A DNA stretch of 64,000 nt from an uncultured Brachybacterium sp. Lineage in GTDB: Bacteria; Actinomycetota; Actinomycetes; Actinomycetales; Dermabacteraceae. Of this stretch, positions 7,559 to 16,147 are shown in pieces. Made by a program: the position numbers and the translations under genes. How positions within the stretch are numbered: the stretch's first letter is position 1; each line of letters starts with the position of its first letter. The notes beneath the pieces are model-generated. The model was not told the origin of the DNA and did not search any database. It was given only the letters and a program-made list of their open reading frames with translations. The stretch is taken from NCBI RefSeq assembly GCF_947500705.1, contig NZ_CANMSY010000002.1, forward strand, positions 186,001 to 250,000, read 5' to 3'.

Positions 7559-8940
7559 CGAGTCTCTCCTGTGGTGACCGGGGTGGGGTCCGCCTCGACC
7601 GAGGGGGCGGCGAGGGGCGTCGGGGCCGGGTTGCGGGGTTCCGCAACCTCCGTCCCGGCGAAGGGGACGGGGGCGGGACGGTCACGGCGGGAGGACAGCG
7701 CTCCGACGAGATCGTATCCGGACTCGGCGTGCTGAGTGATGTCGATGCCCGCGCGCTCGTCCGCCTCGGGCACCCGCCAGCCCATCGTGTACTTGAGCAC
7801 CAGGGCGATGGCGAGGGTGAGCACCCCCGAGATGACCATCGCGGCGAGTGCCACCAGGATCTGCACCAGCAGCAGGCTCGCGCCACCTCCGAGCAGCAGT
7901 CCGCCGTCGGCCGCGAGGAAGCCGATGCCGATGGTGCCGACGAGACCTCCCACCAGGTGGACGCCGACCACGTCGAGCGAGTCGTCGATCCCGAAGCGGT
8001 ACTTGAGGCCGACGGCGAGAGCGCAGGCGAGACCCGCGACCAGCCCCAGTACGATCGAGGTGAGCGGCGTGAGCGCGGCGGCTGCGGGCGTGATCGCGAC
8101 CAGGCCCGCGACCACTCCGGAGGCCATGCCGAGGGAGGTGATGTGACGATCGCGGATCCGCTCCACGAGCGCCCAGCCGAGCATCGCCCCGGCGGTGGCG
8201 ACGGTGGTGTTGACCCAGGCGAGGCCCGCGGTGGCGTCGGCCGTGCCGGCGGAGCCGCCGTTGAAGCCGAACCATCCGAACCACAGCAGGGCGGCGCCGA
8301 GCATGACCAGGGGCAGGTTGTGCGGCTTCATCGCCTCCTTGCCGAAGCCCTTGCGGACGCCGACCACGAGGGCGAGCACCAGACCGGCGACGCCGGCGTT
8401 GATGTGGACCACGGTGCCGCCGGCGAAGTCGATCGGCTCGGCGATCGCGGCGAACGGACCATCGGCGCCGAGCAGGCCGCCACCCCAGACCATGTGGGCC
8501 AGGGGTGCGTACACGATGAGCACCCAGATCGCGGCGAACACCATCCAGGTGCCGAGCTTGACGCGATCGGCGATGGCACCGGAGATCAGGGCGGTGGAGA
8601 TGATCGCGAAGGTCATCTGGAAGCCGGCCGCCACCAGGAAGGGCACGCCGCTGCCGCCGAGCACGGACTGCTCGTCGGTGCCGGCCAGGCCGATGTGGTC
8701 CAGCGGGTTGCCGAACAGGCCGCCGACGTCGGTGCCGAAGGCGATCGAATAGCCGGCGACGGTCCAGGCGACGGCCACCACGGCGATCGCGCTGAAGGAC
8801 ATCAGCATCATGTTCAGCACGGTGCGGGCACGCACCATGCCGCCGTAGAACAGGGCCAGGCCGGGGGTCATGAGCAGCACCAGAGCGGCACTGGTGAGAA
8901 TCCAGGCAGTGGCTCCGGTGTCGAGGACGAAGGGCTCCAT
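7555..8940 (-). CDS. amtB: Ammonium transporter AmtB
   Basis: 461 residues from ATG 8940, with AGGAG seven bases upstream. It is a channel of 11 membrane helices that conducts NH3/NH4+. Visible features are the start DTGATAWILTSAALVLLMTPGLA, the FYGGMVR segment, the D-containing AxMVWGGG stretch, the pore segment GFNGGSAG, and the DVVGVHLVGGLVGTI region with a pore His. The C-terminal tail after the last helix (GWRVPEADERAGIDITQHAESGYD) is the PII-binding tail. It is the first gene of amtB-glnB-glnD. A direct-repeat operator candidate lies at 9067-9082. Confidence 0.97.
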   Translation of the reverse strand: MEPFVLDTGATAWILTSAALVLLMTPGLALFYGGMVRARTVLNMMLMSFSAIAVVAVAWTVAGYSIAFGTDVGGLFGNPLDHIGLAGTDEQSVLGGSGVPFLVAAGFQMTFAIISTALISGAIADRVKLGTWMVFAAIWVLIVYAPLAHMVWGGGLLGADGPFAAIAEPIDFAGGTVVHINAGVAGLVLALVVGVRKGFGKEAMKPHNLPLVMLGAALLWFGWFGFNGGSAGTADATAGLAWVNTTVATAGAMLGWALVERIRDRHITSLGMASGVVAGLVAITPAAAALTPLTSIVLGLVAGLACALAVGLKYRFGIDDSLDVVGVHLVGGLVGTIGIGFLAADGGLLLGGGASLLLVQILVALAAMVISGVLTLAIALVLKYTMGWRVPEADERAGIDITQHAESGYDLVGALSSRRDRPAPVPFAGTEVAEPRNPAPTPLAAPSVEADPTPVTTGETR

Positions 8941-9045
8941 GGCAGCTCCTGGGAGGGAGGAGGACCGGTCGGGGGACGACTTCCTCGACCCCGGACCGAA
9001 CGGCCGTGCGGGCCGTGGCCTCATCGTGCGGCCGTGGCCGATGAG

Positions 9046-9082
9046 CACCTAGGCCGGAAGGGCGCCGTGACCGTTCCGTGAC
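9046..9082 (-). promoter_or_regulatory. Candidate amtB promoter/operator
   Basis: On the minus strand, two GTCAC half-sites are separated by six bases (9067-9082), as in the GTnAC-n6 arrangement of GlnR boxes, though the GaAAC partners are not clear. A TAGGTG -10-like hexamer sits at 9046-9051. The assignment to a nitrogen regulator is inference. Confidence 0.3.
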
Positions 9083-9117
9083 CCGCCGTCCCGCGCGCTG
9101 GACAGCGAGGACACGAC

Positions 9118-9145
9118 GGACCCCCGCCGCGGGCGACGGGGGTCC
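9118..9145 (-). terminator. Hairpin terminator after ftsY
   Basis: Perfect 9-bp stem GGACCCCCG / CGGGGGTCC with a 10-base loop, about 30 bases after the ftsY stop. No U-tract follows. Confidence 0.65.
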
Positions 9146-9176
9146 GATCTGTGGGTGGTGCAGGGGGCGCGGAGGC

Positions 9177-10712
9177 TCAGCCCTCGAGCAGAGCGTCCAC
9201 GAAGCCATAGGCGTCGAAGGGAGTGAGGTCGTCCATGCCCTCTCCGAGACCCACCATCTTCACCGGGACGCCGAGCTCCCGCTGCACGTTGACGACGATC
9301 CCGCCCTTGGCGGTGCCGTCGAGCTTGGTGAGCACGAGGCCGGTGATGTTCACCGCGTCGGAGAACACCCGTGCCTGCTGCATGCCGTTCTGTCCGGTGG
9401 TGGCGTCGATGACCAGGAGCACCTCGGCGACGTGATCGCCGTGGAGACCCTTCTCGGCCACCCGGCGCACCTTGCCGAGCTCGTCCATCAGCCCCTTCTT
9501 GTTCTGGAGGCGGCCGGCGGTGTCGATGATGACCACATCGACCTCCTGGGCGATCCCCTCCTTCACCGCGTCGAAGGCGACAGCGGCGGGGTCCGCGCCG
9601 TCCCGATCCGAGCGCACGGTGTCCACGCCCACGCGCGAGCCCCAGGTCTGGAGCTGGTCAGCGGCCGCGGCGCGGAATGTGTCCGCCGCGCCGAGCACGA
9701 CGGTGCGTCCGGCGGCGACCAGGACGCGGGCGAGCTTGCCGACGGTGGTGGTCTTGCCGGTGCCGTTGACTCCGACCATGAGCATCACCGAGGGCACCTC
9801 GGTGCCGTCCGGTGCGGTGCGCCGGGTGGCGGCCAGGCGGCGGTCCAGATCCGGGTTCACCAGGGCCACGAGCTCCTCACGGAGCACCTCGCGCACCGCG
9901 CCGGCATCGTCGGTGCCGAGCACCTGGATGCGGCGGCGGAGGTTCTCGATCATCTCGTCGGTGGCATCCGGGCCGAGGTCCGCCAGCAGCAGCGTCTCCT
10001 CGATCTCGTCCCAGGTGTCCTCGTCCACGCCACTGCCGCGGGTGAGCAGGGTGAGGATGCCGCGGCCCAGTGCGCCGGAGCGGGAGAGCCGCTCGCGCAG
10101 GCGCACCATGCGATCTGCCGGAGCCTCGGGGGTGTCGAGGGCCGGCGCGGCCGGCGCGGCCGACGCGCTCTGCACGGGGGTCGTGGTTCCGCCCGTTGTG
10201 GGGGCTGCTGCGGGCACTGCCTCTGCCGGCTCCGCGGCCTGGTCCGCAGGGTCCGCCGGGGCGGCGACGTCAGCGTCGAGGGACGGGGCACCTGGGGTGC
10301 CCGTGGTGCTGGTCTGCTCGTCGAGGGCCGACGGCGCAGGGGCGTTCTCCTGGTCGAACGGGATATCCGCCGGTGCGGCGCGCTCAGGAGCACGTGCGAC
10401 GTTCCCGGTACCGGCGCCGGAGTCCTGCTCCGGGTCGGCGACCGACGTGGCGCGGCGATCCTGGTCTGCGGGCCTCGTCGGGGCTGGCGAAAGGGTATCG
10501 GCCCAGGTGGGCGCGGCGGGCCGCTCCTTGACCGCAGTGGCGGTGCTGGAGGGCTGCGTATCGCTGCCCTGGCCGGTGGGGTCCTGCGAGGCAGGGTCGC
10601 CGGAGGACTTCGTCCGCCCGCGGCTGCGGATATAGGCCCAGGCGCCGGCGCCGAGCACGAGCACGCCTCCACCGCCGCCAGCGATCAGTGCGAGTAGGGC
10701 ATCGGGATCCAC
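9177..10712 (-). CDS. ftsY: SRP receptor FtsY
   Basis: 511 residues from a GTG preceded by GGAGGTGA, a near-perfect ribosome binding site. FtsY docks the Ffh-ribosome complex at the membrane. Layout: one N-terminal membrane anchor (residues about 5-28, LLALIAGGGGGVLVLGAGAWAYI), an acidic Ala/Pro-rich linker of roughly 170 residues, then the NG GTPase domain. This domain has the P-loop GVNGTGKTTT near residue 312, GAADTFRAAAADQL, DTAGRLQNKKGLM, TKLDGTAKGG and the closing GLGEGMDDLTPFD. The anchored form with a long linker is typical of high-GC Gram-positives. Its partner ffh is 4.4 kb downstream in the same orientation. Confidence 0.97.
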   Translation of the reverse strand: MDPDALLALIAGGGGGVLVLGAGAWAYIRSRGRTKSSGDPASQDPTGQGSDTQPSSTATAVKERPAAPTWADTLSPAPTRPADQDRRATSVADPEQDSGAGTGNVARAPERAAPADIPFDQENAPAPSALDEQTSTTGTPGAPSLDADVAAPADPADQAAEPAEAVPAAAPTTGGTTTPVQSASAAPAAPALDTPEAPADRMVRLRERLSRSGALGRGILTLLTRGSGVDEDTWDEIEETLLLADLGPDATDEMIENLRRRIQVLGTDDAGAVREVLREELVALVNPDLDRRLAATRRTAPDGTEVPSVMLMVGVNGTGKTTTVGKLARVLVAAGRTVVLGAADTFRAAAADQLQTWGSRVGVDTVRSDRDGADPAAVAFDAVKEGIAQEVDVVIIDTAGRLQNKKGLMDELGKVRRVAEKGLHGDHVAEVLLVIDATTGQNGMQQARVFSDAVNITGLVLTKLDGTAKGGIVVNVQRELGVPVKMVGLGEGMDDLTPFDAYGFVDALLEG

Positions 10713-10877
10713 GGGTCACCTCCGAGGTCGGGAAGCCGACGAAGCGGCGAGGACAGCCGCCAGTCTAGGCCGCGCGCGGCGGGCACCCTGGACGGCCACC
10801 GTTCAGGGGCGGCTTCGCACTGCTGTGCGTCCCGGTGAGCCCCGACGCCGGCTGCGGTCCAGCGCGGGAACAGGCGC

Positions 10878-11042
10878 TCACCGACGGGTGCGCGAGCTGT
10901 GCCGGGGGTCGCTCTCCTGCTGCTCCTGCTTGGAGCGGCTCTTCAGATGCGGCAGTGCGACCACGATCAGGATCCCCGCAGCGAGCAGCACGGCAAGCAC
11001 CAGGAAAAGGATGACGACGAAGGGCAGTTCCATGCTCGTCAT
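10878..11042 (-). CDS. Small single-pass membrane protein
   Basis: 54 residues from ATG 11042 (an alternative ATG lies at 11033). After MTSMELP comes one long hydrophobic helix (about residues 8-30) and a basic, polar cytoplasmic tail with several Arg and Lys. It lies between ndk and ftsY in the same direction. I do not recognise a family; many actinobacteria have such short membrane proteins beside ftsY. The hydrophobic pattern in a single frame is the main evidence for translation. Confidence 0.55.
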   Translation of the reverse strand: MTSMELPFVVILFLVLAVLLAAGILIVVALPHLKSRSKQEQQESDPRHSSRTRR

Positions 11043-11157
11043 TGTGCACGCCGCAGCGGGGGCGGCGCGGGACCGCGGAATGCGGCACGCCTCACCCTCG
11101 CCGTGGCGTGCGGGTCCTGCGGTGCAGAGAGCTGGAGAGGTCCAGCTCAGGGAGTGG

Positions 11158-11583
11158 TCAGCCCAGCTCGGGGAACCAGATCGCGATCTCGCGGGCCGCA
11201 GACTCCTCGGAGTCCGAACCATGGACGAGGTTCTGGATGACAGGGAGATCCCACTCGCGGGCGAGATCACCGCGGATGGTGCCCGGGGCGGCCTCGGTGG
11301 GATTGGTGGCGCCGGCCAGCGAACGGAAGCCGGGGATCGCGCCCTCCCCCTCCAGAACGATGGCGACCAGCGGGGCGGAGCCCATGTAGTCCACGAGTCC
11401 GGGATAGAAGGGCTTGCCCTCGTGCTCGGCGTAGTGCGAGGAGAGCTCCTCCGCCGTGGCGGAGCGCTGGGTGAGGGCGAGGATGTCGTAGCCCTTGGCC
11501 TCGATGCGGCGGATGATCTCTCCGCGCAGGCCGCGCTGGACGGCATCGGGCTTGAGCAGGACGAGTGTGCGCTGTGCGGTCAT
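11158..11583 (-). CDS. ndk: Nucleoside diphosphate kinase
   Basis: 141 residues, full length. It transfers the gamma-phosphate between nucleoside triphosphates and diphosphates through a phosphohistidine. The start RTLVLLKPDAVQRGLRGEI is diagnostic, and the active-site motif NLVHGSDS carries His121. NPTEAAPGTIRGDLA is the nucleotide-binding loop. It follows folC and DUF4233 in the conserved actinobacterial order. Confidence 0.98.
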   Translation of the reverse strand: MTAQRTLVLLKPDAVQRGLRGEIIRRIEAKGYDILALTQRSATAEELSSHYAEHEGKPFYPGLVDYMGSAPLVAIVLEGEGAIPGFRSLAGATNPTEAAPGTIRGDLAREWDLPVIQNLVHGSDSEESAAREIAIWFPELG

Positions 11584-11633
11584 GGCACCAGGGTACCCAC
11601 GAGCGAGACCGTCGGAGTGCGGAGCAGCTCTGT

Positions 11634-11683
11634 GCTGCCGGGAGCGTCAGGATGCGGTGCTGCCGGGAGCGTCAGGATGCGGG
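11634..11683. repeat. 25-bp tandem duplication at a gene end
   Basis: Two adjacent copies (11634-11658 and 11659-11683) differ only in the last base, followed by a 6-base start of a third. The second copy contains the stop codon of the DUF4233 gene, so the duplication spans its C-terminus and the gap to ndk. Confidence 0.9.
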
Positions 11684-12094
11684 GCTGCCAGGTTCCCCTG
11701 AACGGGCCGCCCATACCTCGGCGTCGACGGTGTCCTTCTCGGCGTCGAGCTGGTGCCCCTTGACGATGCCGTAGGCGTACAGCGCCGCGAACAGGATGCC
11801 CACGACCCACATCGCGGTCACCTGGATCCCGAGCAGGATGACCGGCAGCTGCAGCACCAGTCCCAGCCAGTACGGCCAGGCACCCCGCCGGAGCAGCCCG
11901 GAGCAGAGCACCAGGAGGAGCATCGCCAGCAGGCTCCAGGTCCAGGTGAGCAGCCGGTCCCCGGGAGCCAGCTGGTGGGCGACGAGCGCGGCGAAGAACA
12001 CCACGAAGGCCTCGATGACCAGGATCGTCGAGGCGATCATCCGCTGCGCGCCGTGGGGGCGGGCGGAGGGGGTGAGATCGAGGTCCATCGTCAC
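11672..12094 (-). CDS. DUF4233 membrane protein
   Basis: 140 residues from a GTG at 12094 that overlaps the folC stop (GTGA). Four hydrophobic helices are visible, including the segments TILVIEAFVVFFAALVA and YWLGLVLQLPVILLGIQVT, with a GLLRRGAWPYWLG loop. DUF4233 proteins sit directly after folC across actinobacteria; their role is unknown. The tight coupling suggests co-expression with folate metabolism or ndk, but this is inference. The C-terminal codons lie in a 25-bp tandem duplication. Confidence 0.88.
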   Translation of the reverse strand: MTMDLDLTPSARPHGAQRMIASTILVIEAFVVFFAALVAHQLAPGDRLLTWTWSLLAMLLLVLCSGLLRRGAWPYWLGLVLQLPVILLGIQVTAMWVVGILFAALYAYGIVKGHQLDAEKDTVDAEVWAARSGEPGSPAS

Positions 12095-13479
12095 TCCTCT
12101 CCCGGTGCGCCGAGCAGTTCTCGCACCTCGGCGACGAGCGTCACCGATCCGGCCGCCACCACGCCTCCGAACTGATCCCCTTCCATCTCGGCGAGGTCCA
12201 CGGCGGCCTGGATGGCATCGGGCAGGCTCCCCTGCTCGAAGACGCGGTCCTCGTCATCGAAGATGTCGCGGGCGAGGTCGGCGAGCTGGTCGGCAGGAAT
12301 CGCGCGCGGGGAGCTCGACTGGGTGATCACCACCGCATCCAGCAGCGGTTCGAGCACGTCGAGGATCCCGGCGGCGTCCTTCTCCTGCAGGATCCCGACG
12401 AGTCCGATGGTGCGGGTGAAGCGGAAGTTCTCCCGGACCGTCTCGACCAGCGACAGTGCTCCTGCCGGGTTGTGGGCGGCGTCCAGCAGGATCGTCGGCG
12501 CCTGCCGCACCACCTCGGCGCGGCCCGGCGAGGTGACGCTCGACAGCGCGGCGCTCAGCAGCTGCCCATCCAGGGCGGTGCGACCGTCCCCGAGCAGCGC
12601 CTCCGCGGCGGCCACCGCGAGCAGGGCGTTGCGGGCCTGATGCTCCCCGAGCAGCGAGAGGAAGAGCTCCTCGTACCGGCCCGCGATGCCCTGGAGGGTC
12701 AGCATCTGGCCCCCGACCCCCGGGGTGTGGGAGAGCACGCCGATCTGCTGGTCCTCGATGGCTGCCTCCGCGCCCAGCTCGCCGATCCGTGCGCGCAGCA
12801 CATCGGCGGCGTCCTCGTAGGGCTGGGAGGCGATGATCGCGGTGGCGTCCGTGGTGAGGATGCCTGCTTTCTCCCCCGCGATCTCGGCGATGGTCTCGCC
12901 GAGGTATTCCTGATGGTCCAGGGAGATCGGGGTGATCACGGTGACGTCGGGGGTGACCACACCGGTCGCGTCCCAGGTGCCGCCGAGGCCGGTCTCCACC
13001 ACGGCGACGTCGACCGGCGCCGAGGCGAAGGCCTGGAAGGACATGGCGGTGAGATATTCGAAGTACGTCAGCGGCGGGCCTCCCGCGGCCTCCGATTCGG
13101 CATCGACGATCGCGGCGAAGGGCTCGACATCGCGATAGGCCTGGAGGAAGCCCTCCTCGTCGATCGAGGCTCCGTCGATCGCAATCCGCTCGACGGGCGA
13201 GCGCAGGTGCGGGCTGGTGGTGCGCCCGGTCCGCAGGCCTGCCTCACGCAGGATCCGCTCGAGGATCCGAGCGGTGGTGGTCTTCCCGTTGGTGCCGGCG
13301 ATGCGGATGGAGCGGTACGAGTTCTGCGGGTCCCCCATCAGCTCCATCACCCGCGTGATGCGGCTCAGGTCCGGCTCGATCTGGTTCTCGGGCGCACGCT
13401 CGAGCAGCGCCGCGTAGACCTCCCGCACTTCGGGCGACATGGCCTGACGGGATGGCCCCTGGCGGGGAGATTTCTGCAC
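12091..13479 (-). CDS. folC: Folylpolyglutamate / dihydrofolate synthase
   Basis: 462 residues. It adds glutamates to folates, and often also makes dihydrofolate from dihydropteroate. The ATP-binding loop is GTNGKTTTARILE near residue 65, followed by SPHLRSPVERI, the YLTAMSFQAFA region, the metal/ligand segment ETGLGGTWDATGV, and DHQEYLGETIAEIAGEKAGI. The C-terminal domain includes LLDAAHNPAGALSL. In many actinobacteria valS is immediately upstream; here the upstream neighbour is a divergent secretion-linked operon and valS lies elsewhere (35389). Confidence 0.96.
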   Translation of the reverse strand: MQKSPRQGPSRQAMSPEVREVYAALLERAPENQIEPDLSRITRVMELMGDPQNSYRSIRIAGTNGKTTTARILERILREAGLRTGRTTSPHLRSPVERIAIDGASIDEEGFLQAYRDVEPFAAIVDAESEAAGGPPLTYFEYLTAMSFQAFASAPVDVAVVETGLGGTWDATGVVTPDVTVITPISLDHQEYLGETIAEIAGEKAGILTTDATAIIASQPYEDAADVLRARIGELGAEAAIEDQQIGVLSHTPGVGGQMLTLQGIAGRYEELFLSLLGEHQARNALLAVAAAEALLGDGRTALDGQLLSAALSSVTSPGRAEVVRQAPTILLDAAHNPAGALSLVETVRENFRFTRTIGLVGILQEKDAAGILDVLEPLLDAVVITQSSSPRAIPADQLADLARDIFDDEDRVFEQGSLPDAIQAAVDLAEMEGDQFGGVVAAGSVTLVAEVRELLGAPGEE

Positions 13480-13669
13480 AGCGGCTCCTGCGGGGACGAG
13501 GGGTGAACGGGCGTCGTTCAGTGTACGAGGCAGTGCTGGGACCGTTCCTCCCCACCAGGTGCCGGTCCACAGGAAGAGTGCTGCCCGTCACCGGCACACG
13601 GCCCCGCTCATAGCCTCAGCAGCACGACCGGCGGCCGACGGGGTCGCGCCGGAGACGAGGAGGGATGCG

Positions 13670-14452
13670 ATGACCGAGGTGATCGCGACCGTGGAGCACG
13701 CTACGCAGTGGGCGCGCAGGGGAACGATGCCGGAGGCATCCTGGAATCCGGTGTATCGGGCGCTGGCCGATGACTCTGCGCCGACTCCACCGCCGCCGTC
13801 ACCGGGCATCCCTGACGACGCGAGCCTCGAGCTCGTGCGGAGACAGCTCACCACCCTCGCCCTGCTGGTCGTGGCGGTGACGGACGGGCAGCAGACGCGC
13901 CGGCTGCGGATCGGTCTGGATCCCGCCGCCGCGACCGTCGAAGAGGCTGCCGCTGACCAGGCCTCGCGATGGTCCGAGATCAGCACCCAGAAGATTCCCG
14001 CGAGAATCATCCAGCTGCTCGAGGAGTCCGGGGTGGAGCCCGCCCCTGCACAGCTGCGCATCGAGCGCGGCACGACCGCCCTTCGCCTCACCCCGGCGCA
14101 GAGCCGCACGGCACACGGCGCTCTCCTACGGGGCCTTGCTCCCGAGCAGGCGTTCGCCGCGATCCCGGATCTCGACGACGCCCTGCGCGATGCGCTGACC
14201 GCGACCGGCCCGCGCATCTCCCTCTCCCTGACCCTCCACGATCCGAGCGGGCGGGCGACAGAGAGACCGGTGGCCTGGTCCCGGCTCTGGGTGGCCGGGC
14301 AGAAGGGCCTGTACCGCCTGGACCAGCCCTCGAGCCCCGCAGTGGGCGTCCATCCGGTAGGTGGTGGCGACGTGCTCGGCACCTTCCTCCCACTTCTCGA
14401 GGAGGGCGTGCGATTCGCCGGCGCCTGCGCCGGGTCGGGCAGCGCGCGATGA
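13670..14452 (+). CDS. Unknown protein coupled to a WXG100-lipase gene
   Basis: 260 residues from ATG 13670 with GAGGAGGG just upstream. No signal peptide or membrane segment. It has an N-terminal segment with a Pro-rich break (about residues 40-50), a middle domain with alternating strands, and a C-terminal end of the type LWVAGQKGLYRLDQP...VGGGDVLGTFLPLLEEG. Its stop overlaps the next start by 4 bases (ATGA), so it is made together with the putative type VII substrate. Size, cytoplasmic look and position would fit an EspG-like secretion chaperone, but I cannot show homology by eye. An immunity role is the alternative. Confidence 0.7.
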   Translation: MTEVIATVEHATQWARRGTMPEASWNPVYRALADDSAPTPPPPSPGIPDDASLELVRRQLTTLALLVVAVTDGQQTRRLRIGLDPAAATVEEAAADQASRWSEISTQKIPARIIQLLEESGVEPAPAQLRIERGTTALRLTPAQSRTAHGALLRGLAPEQAFAAIPDLDDALRDALTATGPRISLSLTLHDPSGRATERPVAWSRLWVAGQKGLYRLDQPSSPAVGVHPVGGGDVLGTFLPLLEEGVRFAGACAGSGSAR

Positions 14453-16095
14453 CTGCCTTCTGGGGGATGGACACCGCGCAGCTGCGCAGCCACGCCGAGC
14501 ACCTGCGCACCGCCTCCGACGAGGTCGAGGGCCTCACCGCTCGCCTCGGGACCACGGTGCAGGGGGCGCCGTGGACCGGCTCCGATGCGGAGGCGTTCCG
14601 GGCTCGCTGGATGACACTGGCCGCGAGCCGACTGGAAGAGTTGTGCGCCGAGCTCCTGGCCCTGGGCGATGGCGCGCTCCACGAGGCGGACCAGCAGGAC
14701 ATCGCCTCGAGCGCTGACGGAGTCCCGGCTGACCCGAATGTCTCGGCTGACCCGGTTGTCCCAGCTGACCCCGTTTTCCCGGCTCACCCGGTTGTCTCCG
14801 CTGACCCGGGAACCTCCGCGATCCCACCTGCGGAGGCCTCGGAGACGAGCGGCGGGTACCTCCGCGAGGACAGCCCCTGGATCCCGGACTGGCTCGAGAT
14901 CCCGGTCGAAGGAGCGGCCTCCGGACTGGCGGGCAGCGTCTCCGATGGAATCGGCTGGAGCGTCACCGCCGGGGCGGACCTGCTCGGCGGAGGTCTGGAT
15001 CGGCTCGGGGTGCGCACGGACGGGTTCGCGCAGTTCCAGCGGGACGCCGGCCACTTCGGGGAGACCCTCGAGGACTGGGCCACCGGCGAGCGGGTGCCGA
15101 CCATCGCCGAGATCGCCGCCGCCGGCCTGCTCACCGCGGGATCCGCCGGCGCCGGGGTGTTCGAGGCCGTCACCGGTCAGGACACCCCGTTCCTGGATGA
15201 CCGGCCCGGCGGCATCGTCGTGTCGGTGACCGTCGATGCGGGCCCGGCGCAGAGCCCCCAGTCCCTGCAGGAGCTGGTCATTCAGAATGATGCGCTGCGC
15301 CTCGACAACCCGGGCGGTCCGCTGGAGCACGGACAGATCGGTGTTCAGGAGGTGCGCAGCCTCGAGGGCGGGGAGCCGACGTTCATCATCCAGATCCCGC
15401 CCACCGAAGGCGCGAGCGTCATGGATGTCCCCGGTGCTTACGGCGCGCAGGGGAACTCCCGCGACTGGGGATCGAATCTGCGACTGGTCTCCGGCCAGCA
15501 TCCCGCCGCGATGGATGACGTACGGGCTGCGGTGGAGGCCGCCGGGGTGCCGCCGGGGGCGGACGTGATGATCGTCGGCCACTCCCAGGGCGGCATCGTC
15601 GCGAATCAGCTCTCCGCCGATCCCACCTTCAACAGCGCCTCCGGACAGCCGGGCACCTACGACGTGACGCACATCCTCTCGGTGGGCTCGCCGGTGCAGA
15701 CTGTCGTCCCTGCGCAGCTGTCGACGCAGTCGGTGAACGTGAACCACGCGAACACGATCGGGACCGGCGGGGCCGGCGGGGACCTGATCCCGGCGCTCGA
15801 CCTGGGCGGTGCGCAGGTCGACGGCGGCACCCTGCGGGCCCCGAACCGGCATGAGGTCTCGCTGCCGGGCTATCCGGTCCCCTCGCTCCATCCCATCACC
15901 GTGCTCGAGTCGAACCATGATTCGATGAGCCCGGACGGTGACGCCGCGGGTGGGTACTCAGGCAGCGTGGGCCGAGCCACCGCCGGCGATCCCACGCTCT
16001 CCGCGCTGCAGGAGGACCTCACGGGGAGGTATCTCGGGGACGGGACCTACATCGCCCAGTCCCAGGTCGTCACGGTGGGCCGCGGCGCACCGTGA
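14449..16095 (+). CDS. WXG100-headed protein with alpha/beta-hydrolase (lipase-like) domain, probable type VII secretion substrate
   Basis: 548 residues. Residues 1-80 form a helical hairpin with a W-T-G turn at 42-44 followed by SDAEAFRARW, the WXG100 pattern. There is no signal peptide. Residues 94-120 are a hexapeptide repeat close to ADPVVP. A middle segment (about 150-245) is rich in Ala/Gly helices. The C-terminal domain contains MIVGHSQGGIV, the GxSxG nucleophile elbow with Ser379, and an HILSVGSPVQT segment; late HEVS and SNHD segments could supply the catalytic His. The layout matches secreted polymorphic toxins or lipases exported by ESX/type VII systems. The substrate is unknown, and no secretion ATPase is in the window. 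Confidence 0.8.
   Translation: MTAFWGMDTAQLRSHAEHLRTASDEVEGLTARLGTTVQGAPWTGSDAEAFRARWMTLAASRLEELCAELLALGDGALHEADQQDIASSADGVPADPNVSADPVVPADPVFPAHPVVSADPGTSAIPPAEASETSGGYLREDSPWIPDWLEIPVEGAASGLAGSVSDGIGWSVTAGADLLGGGLDRLGVRTDGFAQFQRDAGHFGETLEDWATGERVPTIAEIAAAGLLTAGSAGAGVFEAVTGQDTPFLDDRPGGIVVSVTVDAGPAQSPQSLQELVIQNDALRLDNPGGPLEHGQIGVQEVRSLEGGEPTFIIQIPPTEGASVMDVPGAYGAQGNSRDWGSNLRLVSGQHPAAMDDVRAAVEAAGVPPGADVMIVGHSQGGIVANQLSADPTFNSASGQPGTYDVTHILSVGSPVQTVVPAQLSTQSVNVNHANTIGTGGAGGDLIPALDLGGAQVDGGTLRAPNRHEVSLPGYPVPSLHPITVLESNHDSMSPDGDAAGGYSGSVGRATAGDPTLSALQEDLTGRYLGDGTYIAQSQVVTVGRGAP
14728..14811 (+). repeat. 18-bp in-frame repeat (hexapeptide linker)
   Basis: About 4.7 units of an 18-bp repeat near GCTGACCCGGTTGTCCCA inside the WXG100-lipase gene. 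It encodes the ADPVVP-like linker between the WXG100 head and the rest of the protein. Confidence 0.9.
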
Positions 16096-16147
16096 GAGCC
16101 TGAGGCGGCGGCCCGAGCGGAGCACTGGTCGCCCCGCCATCCCTTGC

